The notes under the pieces are model-generated. The model had not been told where the DNA came from. It saw nothing but the letters and a program-made list of their open reading frames with translations, and did no database searches. DNA of 64,000 bases, from assembly GCA_024233215.1 (NCBI GenBank), contig JACKPW010000012.1, forward strand, positions 1 through 64,000, read 5' to 3'. The position numbers and the translations under genes are program-made. The stretch comes from Verrucomicrobiales bacterium. GTDB taxonomy: Bacteria; Verrucomicrobiota; Verrucomicrobiia; Limisphaerales; J093. Positions 16,923-26,300 of the stretch are shown here, piece after piece (the first letter of the stretch is position 1; each line of letters begins with the position of its first letter).

Positions 16923-16925
16923 CTC

Positions 16926-18299
16926 CTATCTCAGGGTCGCGCGGACGACGGTGCAGATCGGGTCGGGCAGCGATTCGGGGAGCTGGATCCGGGTTTTGCC
17001 GCCGTCGGTTGGCTCGATGGTCAGTCCGGCTCCGTTCGCCAGCAGGGTGGCGGCGGTGAGGTTTTCGGGCAACTGGAGGGTGCCCGAGTCCGGCCGCGTG
17101 AAGACGTGGAGGTAGACCGTGTTCCCGCGACGGGTGCAACGTCCCTCGAAGCCAAGCTCGCTGAAGGGACTCGCCGTGGTGCCGTAGATGGACTCGCCGT
17201 TGACTTTCAGCCACGCGCCAATGGCCTGCATTCGTTCCACGCTTTCTTCGGGAATCGAACCGTCGCCTTTGGGGCCGACGTTGAGGAGGTAGTTGCCGCC
17301 CTTGGACGCGATGTCCACAAGGGTGCGGATGAGTTGCTCGGTCGATTTCCAGGCGGTGTCGTGTTCCGAGAATCCCCAGGTGGTGTTCATGGTCATGCAG
17401 GCCTCCCAATCGACTCCGGGGATGCCGGTGGAGGGAACGGTTTGTTCCGGCGTGGTGAAGTCGCCTTCAGCCGGGTTCCACGACTTGAGGCGGTCCACCG
17501 AGTCGTGCTGTTCGATGTGAGGAATGCGGAACAACCGGTTGTTCATGATGATGCCCGGCTGATGCTCTTTCACCATGCGGACAAGCTGGTCGCCCCGCCA
17601 GAATTCACCCTCGGCGCCGGGCTTCGAGTAGTCCCACCACAGGATGTCGACGGGCCCGTAGTTGCTCACCAACTCGCGGACCTGGTTGTGCAGGTACTCG
17701 ACGTAGATGGCGTGGTTGCGCGGGCCGTTCGGGGAAGGTTGGCCCTTCAGCGGGTGGGGCAGTTCGCCGGCCGCCGCGTAGTCGTACTGCGGATGATGCC
17801 AGTCGATCACGGAGTGGTAGAAACCGACCCGCAGCCCCTCGGCGTGCAGGGCGTCCACGATTTCCCGGACCAGGTCGCGGCCGGTGATGTCGCCCCCGTC
17901 GTAGGTGCTGTAGGCGGACTGATGCAACGCGAATCCCTCGTGGTGTTTGGAGGTGAAGACGACGTACTTGCAGCCGGCCTCCCGGGCGAGCCGGGCCCAT
18001 TCCCGGGCGAAACCGGGTTTCGGTTTGAAGCGCGGGATGGCTTCGTGCGCGTAGGCGTAGGTGTCCGCCTTGACGTAGTTCTGGATCCACTCCATGCCCC
18101 CGCGGGTTCCGACGGTCTTCCCCTGCCAGGTGCCGGCGAGCCCGGAGTAGAGTCCCCAGTGAACGAACATGCCGAAGCGGGCGTCGCGCCACCAAGCCAT
18201 CCGGGCGTCACGATCAGCGGGGGATTCCGGCGGGAAACCGGCTTGGAGCGAGGCTGTGGCCAGCACGGCCAGCAGGGCATGAACGGGTCGCAGTTGCAT
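16926..18299 (-). CDS. Alpha-L-fucosidase, GH29 family, exported
   Basis: 457 residues with a signal peptide (about 1-20, LLAVLATASLQA). WWRDARFGMFVHWGLYS (36-52) and YVVFTSKHHEGFALH (112-126) are GH29 signatures. The nucleophile is most likely Asp223 in DILWWDYSKPG. The enzyme removes terminal L-fucose from glycans in the periplasm. A C-terminal beta-sandwich region (about 365-457) is present. ATG at 18299 gives the signal peptide; the frame stays open 39 codons further. The general acid is not fixed in sequence for this family and I could not assign it. Confidence 0.88.
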   Translation of the reverse strand: MQLRPVHALLAVLATASLQAGFPPESPADRDARMAWWRDARFGMFVHWGLYSGLAGTWQGKTVGTRGGMEWIQNYVKADTYAYAHEAIPRFKPKPGFAREWARLAREAGCKYVVFTSKHHEGFALHQSAYSTYDGGDITGRDLVREIVDALHAEGLRVGFYHSVIDWHHPQYDYAAAGELPHPLKGQPSPNGPRNHAIYVEYLHNQVRELVSNYGPVDILWWDYSKPGAEGEFWRGDQLVRMVKEHQPGIIMNNRLFRIPHIEQHDSVDRLKSWNPAEGDFTTPEQTVPSTGIPGVDWEACMTMNTTWGFSEHDTAWKSTEQLIRTLVDIASKGGNYLLNVGPKGDGSIPEESVERMQAIGAWLKVNGESIYGTTASPFSELGFEGRCTRRGNTVYLHVFTRPDSGTLQLPENLTAATLLANGAGLTIEPTDGGKTRIQLPESLPDPICTVVRATLR

Positions 18300-18460
18300 G
18301 GCGCAGAGCATGCGCCGCCGCCAGCGTCCGCTCAAGCGGCAAGAGCGGGTGCGGAAACCGGGTCTGGCTGACAGTGGCGTAAGGGGACCAGGTGCACGGG
18401 CTGTTTGGATAACCAACAGGTGGTCAGCTGTAGTGCGGCGCGCGGCGGGCCCGGCTGCAT

Positions 18461-18481
18461 CAGTCGGAGGCTTACCGACTG
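18461..18481 (-). terminator. Stem-loop in the gap after the NDUFA9-like gene
   Basis: CAGTCGG (18461-18467) pairs perfectly with CCGACTG (18475-18481) around a seven-base loop. It lies about 90 bases past the stop of the minus-strand gene at 18571. There is no T-run. Confidence 0.3.
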
Positions 18482-18516
18482 GTGCGCCACCGGGTAGTGA
18501 TCCCAGGGTTTTGTCA

Positions 18517-18567
18517 AAGTGCCCGGCGGGCCGCCGGGCACGGCACGCGAGCCGCGCGCGCTCCCCG
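18517..18567 (-). repeat. GC-rich dispersed 3'-end element, copy 1
   Basis: GTGCCCGGC (18519-18527) and GCCGGGCAC (18533-18541) form a nine-base-pair stem with a five-base loop. CGGCACGCGAGCCGCGCGCG then CTCCCCG follows. A second copy at 47177 is nearly identical and has one compensated pair change in the stem. It ends four bases from the stop codon of the minus-strand gene at 18571. Confidence 0.7.
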
Positions 18568-18570
18568 GTT

Positions 18571-19506
18571 TTACTGCATCGTTGCAGTCGGGTTCGTTCG
18601 TTGGAGAAAGGCCAGTCCTTCGCGGAAGCCGGTGAAGTCGCATCCGAACAGCTCCCGGGCGGGCTGTGCGTCCCCTACATTATCCTCCTCGAGCATGGTG
18701 AGTTGATCCCGGTTCAAGGGTGCGGCGCGATGGAGCAGCCTGGGGAAAGCAACTTCCAGCACCGCTGCTTGTATCCGGGCGAGCGGCATCGGTACCCTGA
18801 GAAACAGCCGCCGCTTCCCGGTCGCACGCACGATTTCGGCCAGCACCTGGCGGAAGGTCAGCACGTCGGGACCGCAAAGATCGAAGGTCCGGCCGATTGC
18901 GTCCGGAGTGTCGATCGCCGCGACAAGACAGTGCGCGACCTCTGCGACCGCAACCGGTTGCATCCTCCCGCGGCCCGAGCCCATCACCGGGATCACGGGG
19001 GAGAATCGTGCCAGGCGGGCAAAGGTGTTCACGAAATGATCGGTGGGGCCGAACACGAGGGACGGGCGGAAGATGGTCCAGTCGAGTCCGCTCTCGCGCA
19101 CCGCCTCCTCGGCCTGCCACTTCGTCTGGTGATAACGCGAGGGGGCAGCGGGGCGGGTTCCGAGGGCGCTCATGTGCACATAGCGTCGAATCCCGGCCTG
19201 ACGCGCGGCTGCGAGCACGTTTTGGGTCGCAACGACGTGGGCGTTCTGGAACGTGTTCGAGCCAATCTCACTGATGATGCCAACGAGGTGGAGGACGGCG
19301 TCCGTGCCCGTCATGGCGGGTGCAAGCGACGCGGGATCGAGCACGTTGCCGGGGCGGATTTCGGCGCGGCAATCGCGGGCCAGTTGCGTGACTGCGGGGG
19401 CGTCCGGACGGCGGGCCAGGAGGACCGGTTGATGGCCCTTGCGGTGGAGCTCCCGCGCGATGACCTGTCCGATGTAGCCGGTTCCGCCGGTGACGAAGAC
19501 GCGCAT
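18571..19506 (-). CDS. NAD(P)-binding, complex I NDUFA9-like / atypical SDR protein
   Basis: A 311-residue Rossmann protein opening MRVFVTGGTGYIGQVIAREL (NAD(P) motif GxxGxxG at 7-13). A classic dehydrogenase Tyr-x3-Lys pair is present in RYHQTKWQAEE, and further blocks include FRPSLVFGPTDHFVN, typical of the NDUFA9-like subgroup of atypical short-chain dehydrogenases. Relatives bind NADPH and are linked to ubiquinone or nucleoside-sugar metabolism in different organisms. Its own substrate is unknown. It follows the CLC channel gene on the same strand with a 9-base gap, so the two are probably co-transcribed. Confidence 0.8.
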   Translation of the reverse strand: MRVFVTGGTGYIGQVIARELHRKGHQPVLLARRPDAPAVTQLARDCRAEIRPGNVLDPASLAPAMTGTDAVLHLVGIISEIGSNTFQNAHVVATQNVLAAARQAGIRRYVHMSALGTRPAAPSRYHQTKWQAEEAVRESGLDWTIFRPSLVFGPTDHFVNTFARLARFSPVIPVMGSGRGRMQPVAVAEVAHCLVAAIDTPDAIGRTFDLCGPDVLTFRQVLAEIVRATGKRRLFLRVPMPLARIQAAVLEVAFPRLLHRAAPLNRDQLTMLEEDNVGDAQPARELFGCDFTGFREGLAFLQRTNPTATMQ

Positions 19507-19515
19507 GGCGAGAGT

Positions 19516-21333
19516 TCAGGAGCGGCGGGCGGAGATGGCTTCGGACAGCATGGCCAGGGCCTCGTTGCGGTGGAGGACACCGATGAGCTTGAACTCGGTC
19601 AGGTTGTTCACCACCGGGATTCGCCGGGCCTCGCTGCCGAGCAGCGCGGGGAGGACGTCGCGCAGGCGCTGGCTTGGGGTGAGGCACCGGGGGGCGGGAC
19701 GCATGAGGTCGCTCGCGATGAAGATGCGAAGGGCGTCCGCCTGGGCGGCATTCAGGTATTCCTTGAGATCCTGAAGCGCGATGACCCCGAGCAGACGGCC
19801 GCCCTCGTTGACCACGGGCAGGAAGTTCACCGGGGTGCGGAGGAAGCGGTCGGAGACCTCGCGGAGGGGGGCGGTTTCGCGGAGCGGCGGCACGGGTTCC
19901 TGGAGCAGGTCGGCCACGGTCTTTTCGAGGGCGCCGCCGAGTCGGGAGGTTTCCTCGGGGAGGATTCCCTTGAGGCGGAGGGGTTCGGTGTAGACGGAGG
20001 CTTGGTGGAGGCGCTGCCCCACCACGGTACCGACGGCGCAGGCCAGCATCAGCGGGGGCATGAGGGAGTAGTTCACCGAGATTTCGAACACAATGATCAT
20101 CGCCAGCAGGGGCGAGTGGGTGGTGGCGGCCAGGACGCTGCCCATCCCGACGAGCGCGAAAACCGCCACGGGCACCTCGGGATCGATCCATCCCAGGGCG
20201 CGCAGGACGTTGGCGAACACGCTGCCGAGGGCCGCGCCGACGAAGAGGGTGGGGGTAAAGACGCCACCCACGGTGCCGGCGCCGACGGTGATTACCGTGC
20301 AGCCCAGTTTGGCGACGAACAGGCCCATCAGGAACCAGAGGGTGTAGCCCTCGTGCGCGCCGAGGATGCGGGAAGTGGCGGCGTAGCCGTTGCCCCACAC
20401 CTCGGGAAACCAGATAGCCGTCGTGCCGACCACGGCCCCCGCGAGGGCGAGCCGGGCATAGACGGGCGGGACCACTCGTTTGAAGGCGCGTTCGCTCCAG
20501 TCGAGCAGTTTGAGGAAGGCGGCGCCCACCGCGCCGGCGAGTGCTCCGAGGACCAGGAACCAGGGCAGCTGCATCACCCGCTGGAAATCGAACTCCGGCA
20601 CCTGATACAGGGGTTCCAGTCCAAAAAAGGTGCGGGACACCATGGCGGCCACCACGGAGGCGCAGACCAGCGGGCCGAAGAGGTGCATCGAGAAGTTCCC
20701 CAACACGATCTGCGCGGCAAACACCGCGCCGGCGACGGGGGCGTTGTAGGCGGCAGCGATCCCGGCCGCCGCGCCACAGGCCACCATCAGACGCAGGCGA
20801 TAGGGCGGCCAGCGAAAGGCCTGACCTCCCTGCGACGCGAGCATGGAGGAGAGCTGGACCACCGAACCCTCGCGCCCGATGGATGCCCCGCTGGCGATGC
20901 TCAGCAACGATGAAAGGACCTTGATCAGGCTGGTCCGAAAGGGAATGCGACCGTCCCCCGCCACGACCACCTCCAGCAGGTTGGTGGTGGTCTGGCGTCG
21001 GATGGCGCGCAGTCCGTATTGCAGCACGAAGCCGGCGGCCAGCCCGCCCAAAGTGGGGACCAGGATGCGCATCCACGGGTGCAGCCCTTCGGCGATCTCA
21101 ACGAGGTCCCCGGGACGATGCAGCAGGACGCGCTTGGCGGATTCGGTGCCGAGGTGGAACGCGTAGTTGGTGAGGCCGGCGATGATCCCGATGGCGGCGG
21201 CCAGAACCAGATGGAAGGTCTCCTCCCGGGGGCGCCAACGCTGGCGCAACTCCAGCAACTGGTCGCGATGGCGCTGGAACAGGCGACGCGCCCAGCGCCG
21301 GAGGTGTTTCCATCTTTCCAGACCCGCGTTCAT
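19516..21333 (-). CDS. CLC-family chloride channel or antiporter with C-terminal CBS pair
   Basis: A 605-residue membrane protein with about ten or more hydrophobic segments. Signature blocks are GDGRIPFRTSLIKVL, GASIGREGSVVQL (the gating Glu of GxEGP is kept, while the following Pro is Ser) and GGVFTPTLFVGAALG, which forms part of the chloride site. Residues about 460-600 are two CBS domains (LPVVNEGGRLLGVIALQDL and IPVVNNLTEFKLIGVLHR) that may bind adenine nucleotides and regulate gating. The start is ATG at 21333; the preceding in-frame codon is TTG. Transport of Cl- is inferred from the family. H+/Cl- exchange versus channel activity cannot be decided. Confidence 0.9.
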   Translation of the reverse strand: MNAGLERWKHLRRWARRLFQRHRDQLLELRQRWRPREETFHLVLAAAIGIIAGLTNYAFHLGTESAKRVLLHRPGDLVEIAEGLHPWMRILVPTLGGLAAGFVLQYGLRAIRRQTTTNLLEVVVAGDGRIPFRTSLIKVLSSLLSIASGASIGREGSVVQLSSMLASQGGQAFRWPPYRLRLMVACGAAAGIAAAYNAPVAGAVFAAQIVLGNFSMHLFGPLVCASVVAAMVSRTFFGLEPLYQVPEFDFQRVMQLPWFLVLGALAGAVGAAFLKLLDWSERAFKRVVPPVYARLALAGAVVGTTAIWFPEVWGNGYAATSRILGAHEGYTLWFLMGLFVAKLGCTVITVGAGTVGGVFTPTLFVGAALGSVFANVLRALGWIDPEVPVAVFALVGMGSVLAATTHSPLLAMIIVFEISVNYSLMPPLMLACAVGTVVGQRLHQASVYTEPLRLKGILPEETSRLGGALEKTVADLLQEPVPPLRETAPLREVSDRFLRTPVNFLPVVNEGGRLLGVIALQDLKEYLNAAQADALRIFIASDLMRPAPRCLTPSQRLRDVLPALLGSEARRIPVVNNLTEFKLIGVLHRNEALAMLSEAISARRS

Positions 21334-21408
21334 CAACAGCGTCGGCCCAGTCTGCCGGCCCCGGGTCCAAACGACCAGCCCTATTGCTGCCTTACCCCGG
21401 GAAATGCA

Positions 21409-21437
21409 TTGGTTTCCGCGGTTCTCCCGCCTAGACT
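21409..21437 (+). promoter_or_regulatory. Candidate promoter of the small membrane protein gene
   Basis: TTGGTT (21409-21414), 17-base spacer, TAGACT (21432-21437). The -10 box ends 15 bases before the ATG at 21453 and there is no Shine-Dalgarno. Confidence 0.4.
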
Positions 21438-21452
21438 GCCCCCTCTGCAGTC

Positions 21453-21722
21453 ATGAGCAACGGCAAGAAGCAAACATCGAATCGGAAACCGACGCGCAAG
21501 GAGCGTCCGGTGAAGGGGCGCACGGTCTACATCGGCGAGCGCCCCAAAATGCCGTTGATCATCGCCGGCATCTTCATTGCCGGGCTGCTCATGATCATCC
21601 TGGCAACGATCTTCTCGCCGAAGAAATCGGGGGGAACCCCGCCGCCGCCGGCGTCGACGAACACGCCGGCCGGGGCCGTGTCTCCCGACAGCAACGCGCC
21701 GGCGCCAGCCTCCCAGGAGTGA
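21453..21722 (+). CDS. Small basic single-pass membrane protein, unknown function
   Basis: An 89-residue protein: a strongly basic N-terminus (residues 1-32), one hydrophobic helix (about 33-53, MPLIIAGIFIAGLLMIILAT), then a Pro/Ala/Ser-rich tail that is likely disordered. The layout suggests a membrane anchor with the basic part in the cytoplasm. No known family. It is divergently placed from the CLC gene, with a plausible promoter just upstream. Confidence 0.6.
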   Translation: MSNGKKQTSNRKPTRKERPVKGRTVYIGERPKMPLIIAGIFIAGLLMIILATIFSPKKSGGTPPPPASTNTPAGAVSPDSNAPAPASQE

Positions 21723-21755
21723 GGTCGGTAAGGGGAGGGGCGGGCCTTCCGCGTT

Positions 21756-21777
21756 GATGCGCCGACTGACGTCGGCG
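21756..21777 (+). repeat. REP-like hairpin, copy D
   Basis: ATGCGCCGACTGACGTCGGC: stem GCCGAC/GTCGGC with loop TGAC. It lies 33 bases after the small membrane protein gene. Confidence 0.65.
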
Positions 21778-21840
21778 GGTGCCGGTTTCCTTGGGAGTGA
21801 GGTCGGGGGGGGTGGTTGGGGGATTCCTTCTCGGATTGAT

Positions 21841-21865
21841 ATGCGCCGACTGACGTCGGCTACGG
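21841..21865 (+). repeat. REP-like hairpin, copy E
   Basis: Identical to copy D through the hairpin, followed by TACGG. It lies 16 bases from the end of the minus-strand outer-membrane factor gene. D and E are direct repeats 85 bases apart. Confidence 0.65.
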
Positions 21866-21881
21866 CTTTTCTGGAAGCGCT

Positions 21882-23333
21882 CTAGTGAGCCTGGCTTTTT
21901 GCGAGGGTTTCCACCTTTTCCGTGGGCTGGCCGCCACCGCCCAGGACGGCGTAAAGCCGGACATCGTTGGCGCGTTTCGCGAACTGCAGGAAGACCAGGC
22001 CCTGTCGGGCGGTGTAGAGCGAGCGTTGGGCGTCGAGGACGCCGAGGTAGCTGTCGATGCCCTTGTCATACCGGCTGGTCGCCAACCTGCTGGTGGCGGT
22101 GACCGCCTCAACGAGCGATTGCTGCGCAGCCACTCGTTCGTCCACCGTACCGCGGAACGCGAGGGTGTCGGCCACTTCGCGGAACGCGCTTTGGATGGCC
22201 TGTTCGTACTGCTTCACGGCGATCTCCTGCTGCACCTTGGCCGCGCGATGGGCGGACCAGGTGCGGGCGTCAAAGATCGGCATGACGATCTGCGGTGCGT
22301 AGCTCCAGGCGCCGGCGCCGGACTTGAACAACCCGGAGAGATCGCTGCTGGCGGTGCCGATGGCGGTGGTGAGGGAGATGCGGGGGAAGAACGCGGCCCG
22401 CGCGGCGCCGATGTCCGCGTTGGCGGCCTTCAGCAGATGTTCGGCCTGCAGGACGTCCGGTCGCTGCAGCAGGACTGCCGACGAGAGGCCCGGCTGCACC
22501 CCGGCGGGGGGTTGCACGGCAGCCAGGTTCGGCGGCAGGAGTTCCGGGGAACACGGGGTCCCAAGGAGCAGGTTCAACGCGTTTTCGTCCTGGGCCACCT
22601 GCCGGGTGAGATCGGCCATGTCGCCGCGCGCCGTTTCCACCTGGGTTTGGGCGCGGCGGAGGTCGAGTTCGGTGACCAGTCCCAGGTCGAACCGGCGTTG
22701 GGCGAGCCGCAAAACGTCCTGCTGGGTCTGCAGCGTGTCGCCGGCGAGCGTGAGGCTTTCGCGGTCGGCGGCCAGGGCCAGGTAAGCGGTGGCCACGGAG
22801 GAGACGAGCATGATTTGCGCGGAGCGATGTGCCTGTTCCGAGGCGAGATACTCCTCGAGTGCCCGGTCCTTGAGGCTGCGGAGGCGGCCGAAGAAATCGA
22901 TTTCCCAGGAGGCGACGCCGAGATTGGCGTCCCACCGTTCGGTGGTCTGGCTGCGACCGGAACTGGAGAGATCGGCCGGCGTGCGTTGCCGGCTCATGCG
23001 GCCGACGGCATCGACGGTGGGCAGGAGCGCGGCGCGCTGGATGCCGTGGATGGCCCGCGCCCGCTGAACGTTCAGGGCCGCAAGCTGCAGATCCCGGTTG
23101 TTTTCGAGGGCGAGGGCGATCACGCGGCGAAGTCCTTCGTCGGGGAAGAAGTCCGGCCACGGCAGGGTCCGGATCTCCTGGGGATTCTTGACGGTGCCGG
23201 TTTCGGCATAGGCCGGGCCCGTGGGCCATTCCGCGGGGACCGGGGCGGCGGGCTGCTGGTATTTCGGGGCCAGAGTGCATCCGACCAGACCGAGTGCCAG
23301 GCCAGCAGGGAGCAGTGAGAGTGGCTTGATCAT
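21882..23333 (-). CDS. RND efflux outer-membrane factor (NodT/OprM-type lipoprotein)
   Basis: A 483-residue protein with a lipoprotein signal (LGLVGC, Cys about 19). Two TolC-type repeats follow, each with the long coiled regions typical of outer-membrane factors (QLAALNVQRARAIHGIQRAAL in the first, QYEQAIQSAFREVADTL in the second). It forms the outer-membrane exit duct for the RND pump encoded just upstream. ATG at 23333 lies one base past the pump's stop codon, so translation is probably coupled. It is the last gene of the operon. Confidence 0.92.
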   Translation of the reverse strand: MIKPLSLLPAGLALGLVGCTLAPKYQQPAAPVPAEWPTGPAYAETGTVKNPQEIRTLPWPDFFPDEGLRRVIALALENNRDLQLAALNVQRARAIHGIQRAALLPTVDAVGRMSRQRTPADLSSSGRSQTTERWDANLGVASWEIDFFGRLRSLKDRALEEYLASEQAHRSAQIMLVSSVATAYLALAADRESLTLAGDTLQTQQDVLRLAQRRFDLGLVTELDLRRAQTQVETARGDMADLTRQVAQDENALNLLLGTPCSPELLPPNLAAVQPPAGVQPGLSSAVLLQRPDVLQAEHLLKAANADIGAARAAFFPRISLTTAIGTASSDLSGLFKSGAGAWSYAPQIVMPIFDARTWSAHRAAKVQQEIAVKQYEQAIQSAFREVADTLAFRGTVDERVAAQQSLVEAVTATSRLATSRYDKGIDSYLGVLDAQRSLYTARQGLVFLQFAKRANDVRLYAVLGGGGQPTEKVETLAKSQAH

Positions 23334-23334
23334 G

Positions 23335-26300
23335 TCAGGAATGGCCGGGCGTTTCGGGTTCCGTGGAGTCGGCTGCCGGGAGCGGTCGTTGCCGGCCGAA
23401 GGTCTTCTGGATGACGACGTAGAACAGCGGGGCGAAGAGGGTGACCAGGAAGGTCGAGGTGACCACGCCGCCCAGCACGGCGGTGCCGATGGCCTTTTGG
23501 GCACCGGCACCGGCACCATTGGCGAAGGCCAGTGGCAGCACGCCGAAGCCGAAGGCCAGTGAGGTCATGACGATGGGGCGGAGGCGCAGGCGCGCGCCTT
23601 CCAGGGTCGCCTCGATGAGCCCCATGCCCTGTTCCACGCGCGATTTGGCGAACTGCACGATGAGGATGGCGTTCTTGGTGGTGAGCCCGAGGGTGGTGAG
23701 CAGGCCGATCTGGAAATACACGTCATTCGGCAGCCCTCGCATCGTGGTGCCGATCACGCCGCCGATCGCTCCGAGCGGCAGGGCCAGGAGAATCGAGACC
23801 GGGATCGGCCAGCTCTCGTAGAGGGCGGCGAGGCAGAGGAAGATCACGAGGACCGAGAAGGCGTAGAGCGCCCCTGTCTGGGTGCCGGCCTGGCGTTCCT
23901 GGTAGGAAAGCCCGGTCCAGTCGAAGCCGAATCCGCGCGGCAGTTTGCTGATGAAGCCTTCCATGGCGGACATGGCCTCGCCGGAACTTCGACCCGGCGC
24001 CGGTTCCCCCTGGATGTTCAGCGCGGGGAACCCGTTGAACCGTTCCAGCTTCGGCGAGCCGGAGGTCCAATGGCCCGACGCGAAGGAGGAGAAGGGCACC
24101 ATGGCCCCGGTGTTGTTGCGGACATACAACTGGTTGAGGTCGCCGGGCAGCATCCGGTAGGGCGCCTCCGCCTGGGCGAACACGCGTTTCACCCGACCGC
24201 CCTGGATGAAGTCGTTTACGTAGGCGCTGCCGAATGCCGCCGAGATCGTGCTGTGAATGGCGGTGATCGGAAGACCGAGCGCGCCGGCCTTCTCCCAGTC
24301 CACGTCCACCCGGTATTCCGGGACATCCTCGAGGCCGTTGGGTCGGACCTTGGTCAAGGTGGGATTCTGGGCCGCCATTCCCAGCAACTGGTTCCGGGCA
24401 GCCATGAGCTGGTCGTGGCCGAGCCCGCCGCGGTCCAGCAACTGGAAGTCGAACCCACGGGCAACGCCCAGCTCGATGACGGCCGGCGGAGGGAACGCAA
24501 ACACCATTGCGTTCTTCATCTGGGAGAAGACCCGCATGGCCCGCCCCGCCACAGCGTCGACGCGCAGGTCGGGACGCTGACGCAGGTTCCAGTCCTTGAG
24601 CTTGATGAATGCCATGCCGGCGTTCTGGCCGCGGCCGGAGAAGTTGCGGCCGGTCACAGACATCACGGATTCGACGGCGTCCTTTTCGTCGTTGAGAAAA
24701 TGGCTGCGGACCGTCTCCATCACCTTGCCGGTTTGCTCCAGGGTGGCGCCACCCGGCAGCAACGCCTGCACCATCAGGATGCCCTGGTCCTCCTCGGGCA
24801 GGTAGGCCGTGGGCATGCGCCGGAACAGGAGGACCAGCCCGCCCACGATCAGGAGAAACACCCCCGCATAACGGATCTTCCGGGCGAGCGAATGCCGCAC
24901 CAGCCCCACGTAGTGTCCACGGGCGCGCGAGAACACGCGGTCGAACCACCGGAAGAACGGGCGCAGAAACCAGATGCCCGCCTCCGCCGGTTCGTGTCCT
25001 TTGGGCACCGGCTTCAGAAAGGACGCACAGAGCACGGGCGTGAGGATCAGGGCGACGAGCACCGACAACATCATCGCCGCGACAATGGTCACGGAGAACT
25101 GCCGGTAGATGACGCCGGTCGAGCCGCTGAAGAACGCCATCGGCCCGAAGACTGCGGAGAGCACGAGGCCGATGCCGATCAGGGCGCTGGTAATCTGGTC
25201 CATGGATTTCCGCGTGGCTTCGTAGGGGGACAAGCCCTCCTCGCCCATGATGCGCTCCACGTTTTCGACCACCACGATGGCGTCGTCCACGAGCAGGCCG
25301 ATGGCGAGGACCATGGCGAACATGGTCAGCATGTTGATGTTGAAGCCGAACAGGCCGAGGACGGCGAAGGTTCCGAGGATGACCACCGGCACGGCGATGG
25401 TCGGGATCAGTGTCGCCCGCATGTTGCCCATGAAGAGGAACATCACGAGGAAGACCAGCACGACCGCTTCAAAGAGGGTCTTGACGACCTCATCGATGGC
25501 CACGCGGACGAACGGGGTGGTGTCGTAGGGGTAGATGACCTGCATGCCCGTGGGGAAGAAGCGGCTCATCTCGGCCATCTTGCTGCGGATGGCATTGGCC
25601 GTTTCGAGGGCGTTGGCGCCGGCCGCCTGGCGGATGGCGAGGACCGCGGCGGGTTGATGGTTGAACCGGACGTCGCTGTCATAGGATTCGGTGCCCAACT
25701 CGGTTCGCCCCACGTTGCTGATCCGGACGATGGAGCCGTCGGGGTTGGTGCGCAGCGGAATGGCGGCGAATTCCTCGGGGGTCTTGAGCAGGCTCTGGAC
25801 GATGATCGAGGCGTTGAGCCGCTGGCCCTCGACCGCCGGCGCGCCGCCGAACTGTCCCGCCGAAACCTCCACGTTGTAGGCGCGCAGCGCGGTGATGACA
25901 TCCGCGATGGTCATCTGGTAGTTGGTGAGCTTGTCCGGATTGAGCCAGATGCGCATGGCATACTGGCTGCCAAACACCTCCACCTCGCCCACCCCGGGCA
26001 CGCGGGAGAGCACCTTCTCGAGGTTCGACTGGGCGTAATCCTGCAGGTCGTCCCCGTCCATGCTGCCGTCAGTGGAAACGAGTCCCACCAGCAGGAGGTA
26101 ATTGCGCGTGGACTTGCTGACCCGCACCCCCTGGCGTTGGACGACCTCCGGCAGGCTGGCCATCGCGAGCTGCAGCTTGTTTTGCACCTGGGCCCACGCG
26201 AGGTCGGGGTCGGTGCCCGGGGCAAAGGTCAGTTCCACCCGGGACGCCCCCGCCGAATCACTCGTGGCCGAGAGATACAGCATCTTGTCGAACCCGGTCA

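Larger units (their letters stand above)
16426..16925. other. Intergenic stretch with REP-like copy C and a degenerate 3'-end element; no convincing gene
   Basis: These 500 bases lie between the K+ channel (start) and the fucosidase (end), both on the minus strand. Short frames occur, including a 40-codon one from 16530 rich in Trp and hydrophobic residues, but none has supporting features. The stretch should contain the channel's promoter. One REP-like hairpin and one relative of the GC-rich 3' element are inside it. Confidence 0.5.
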
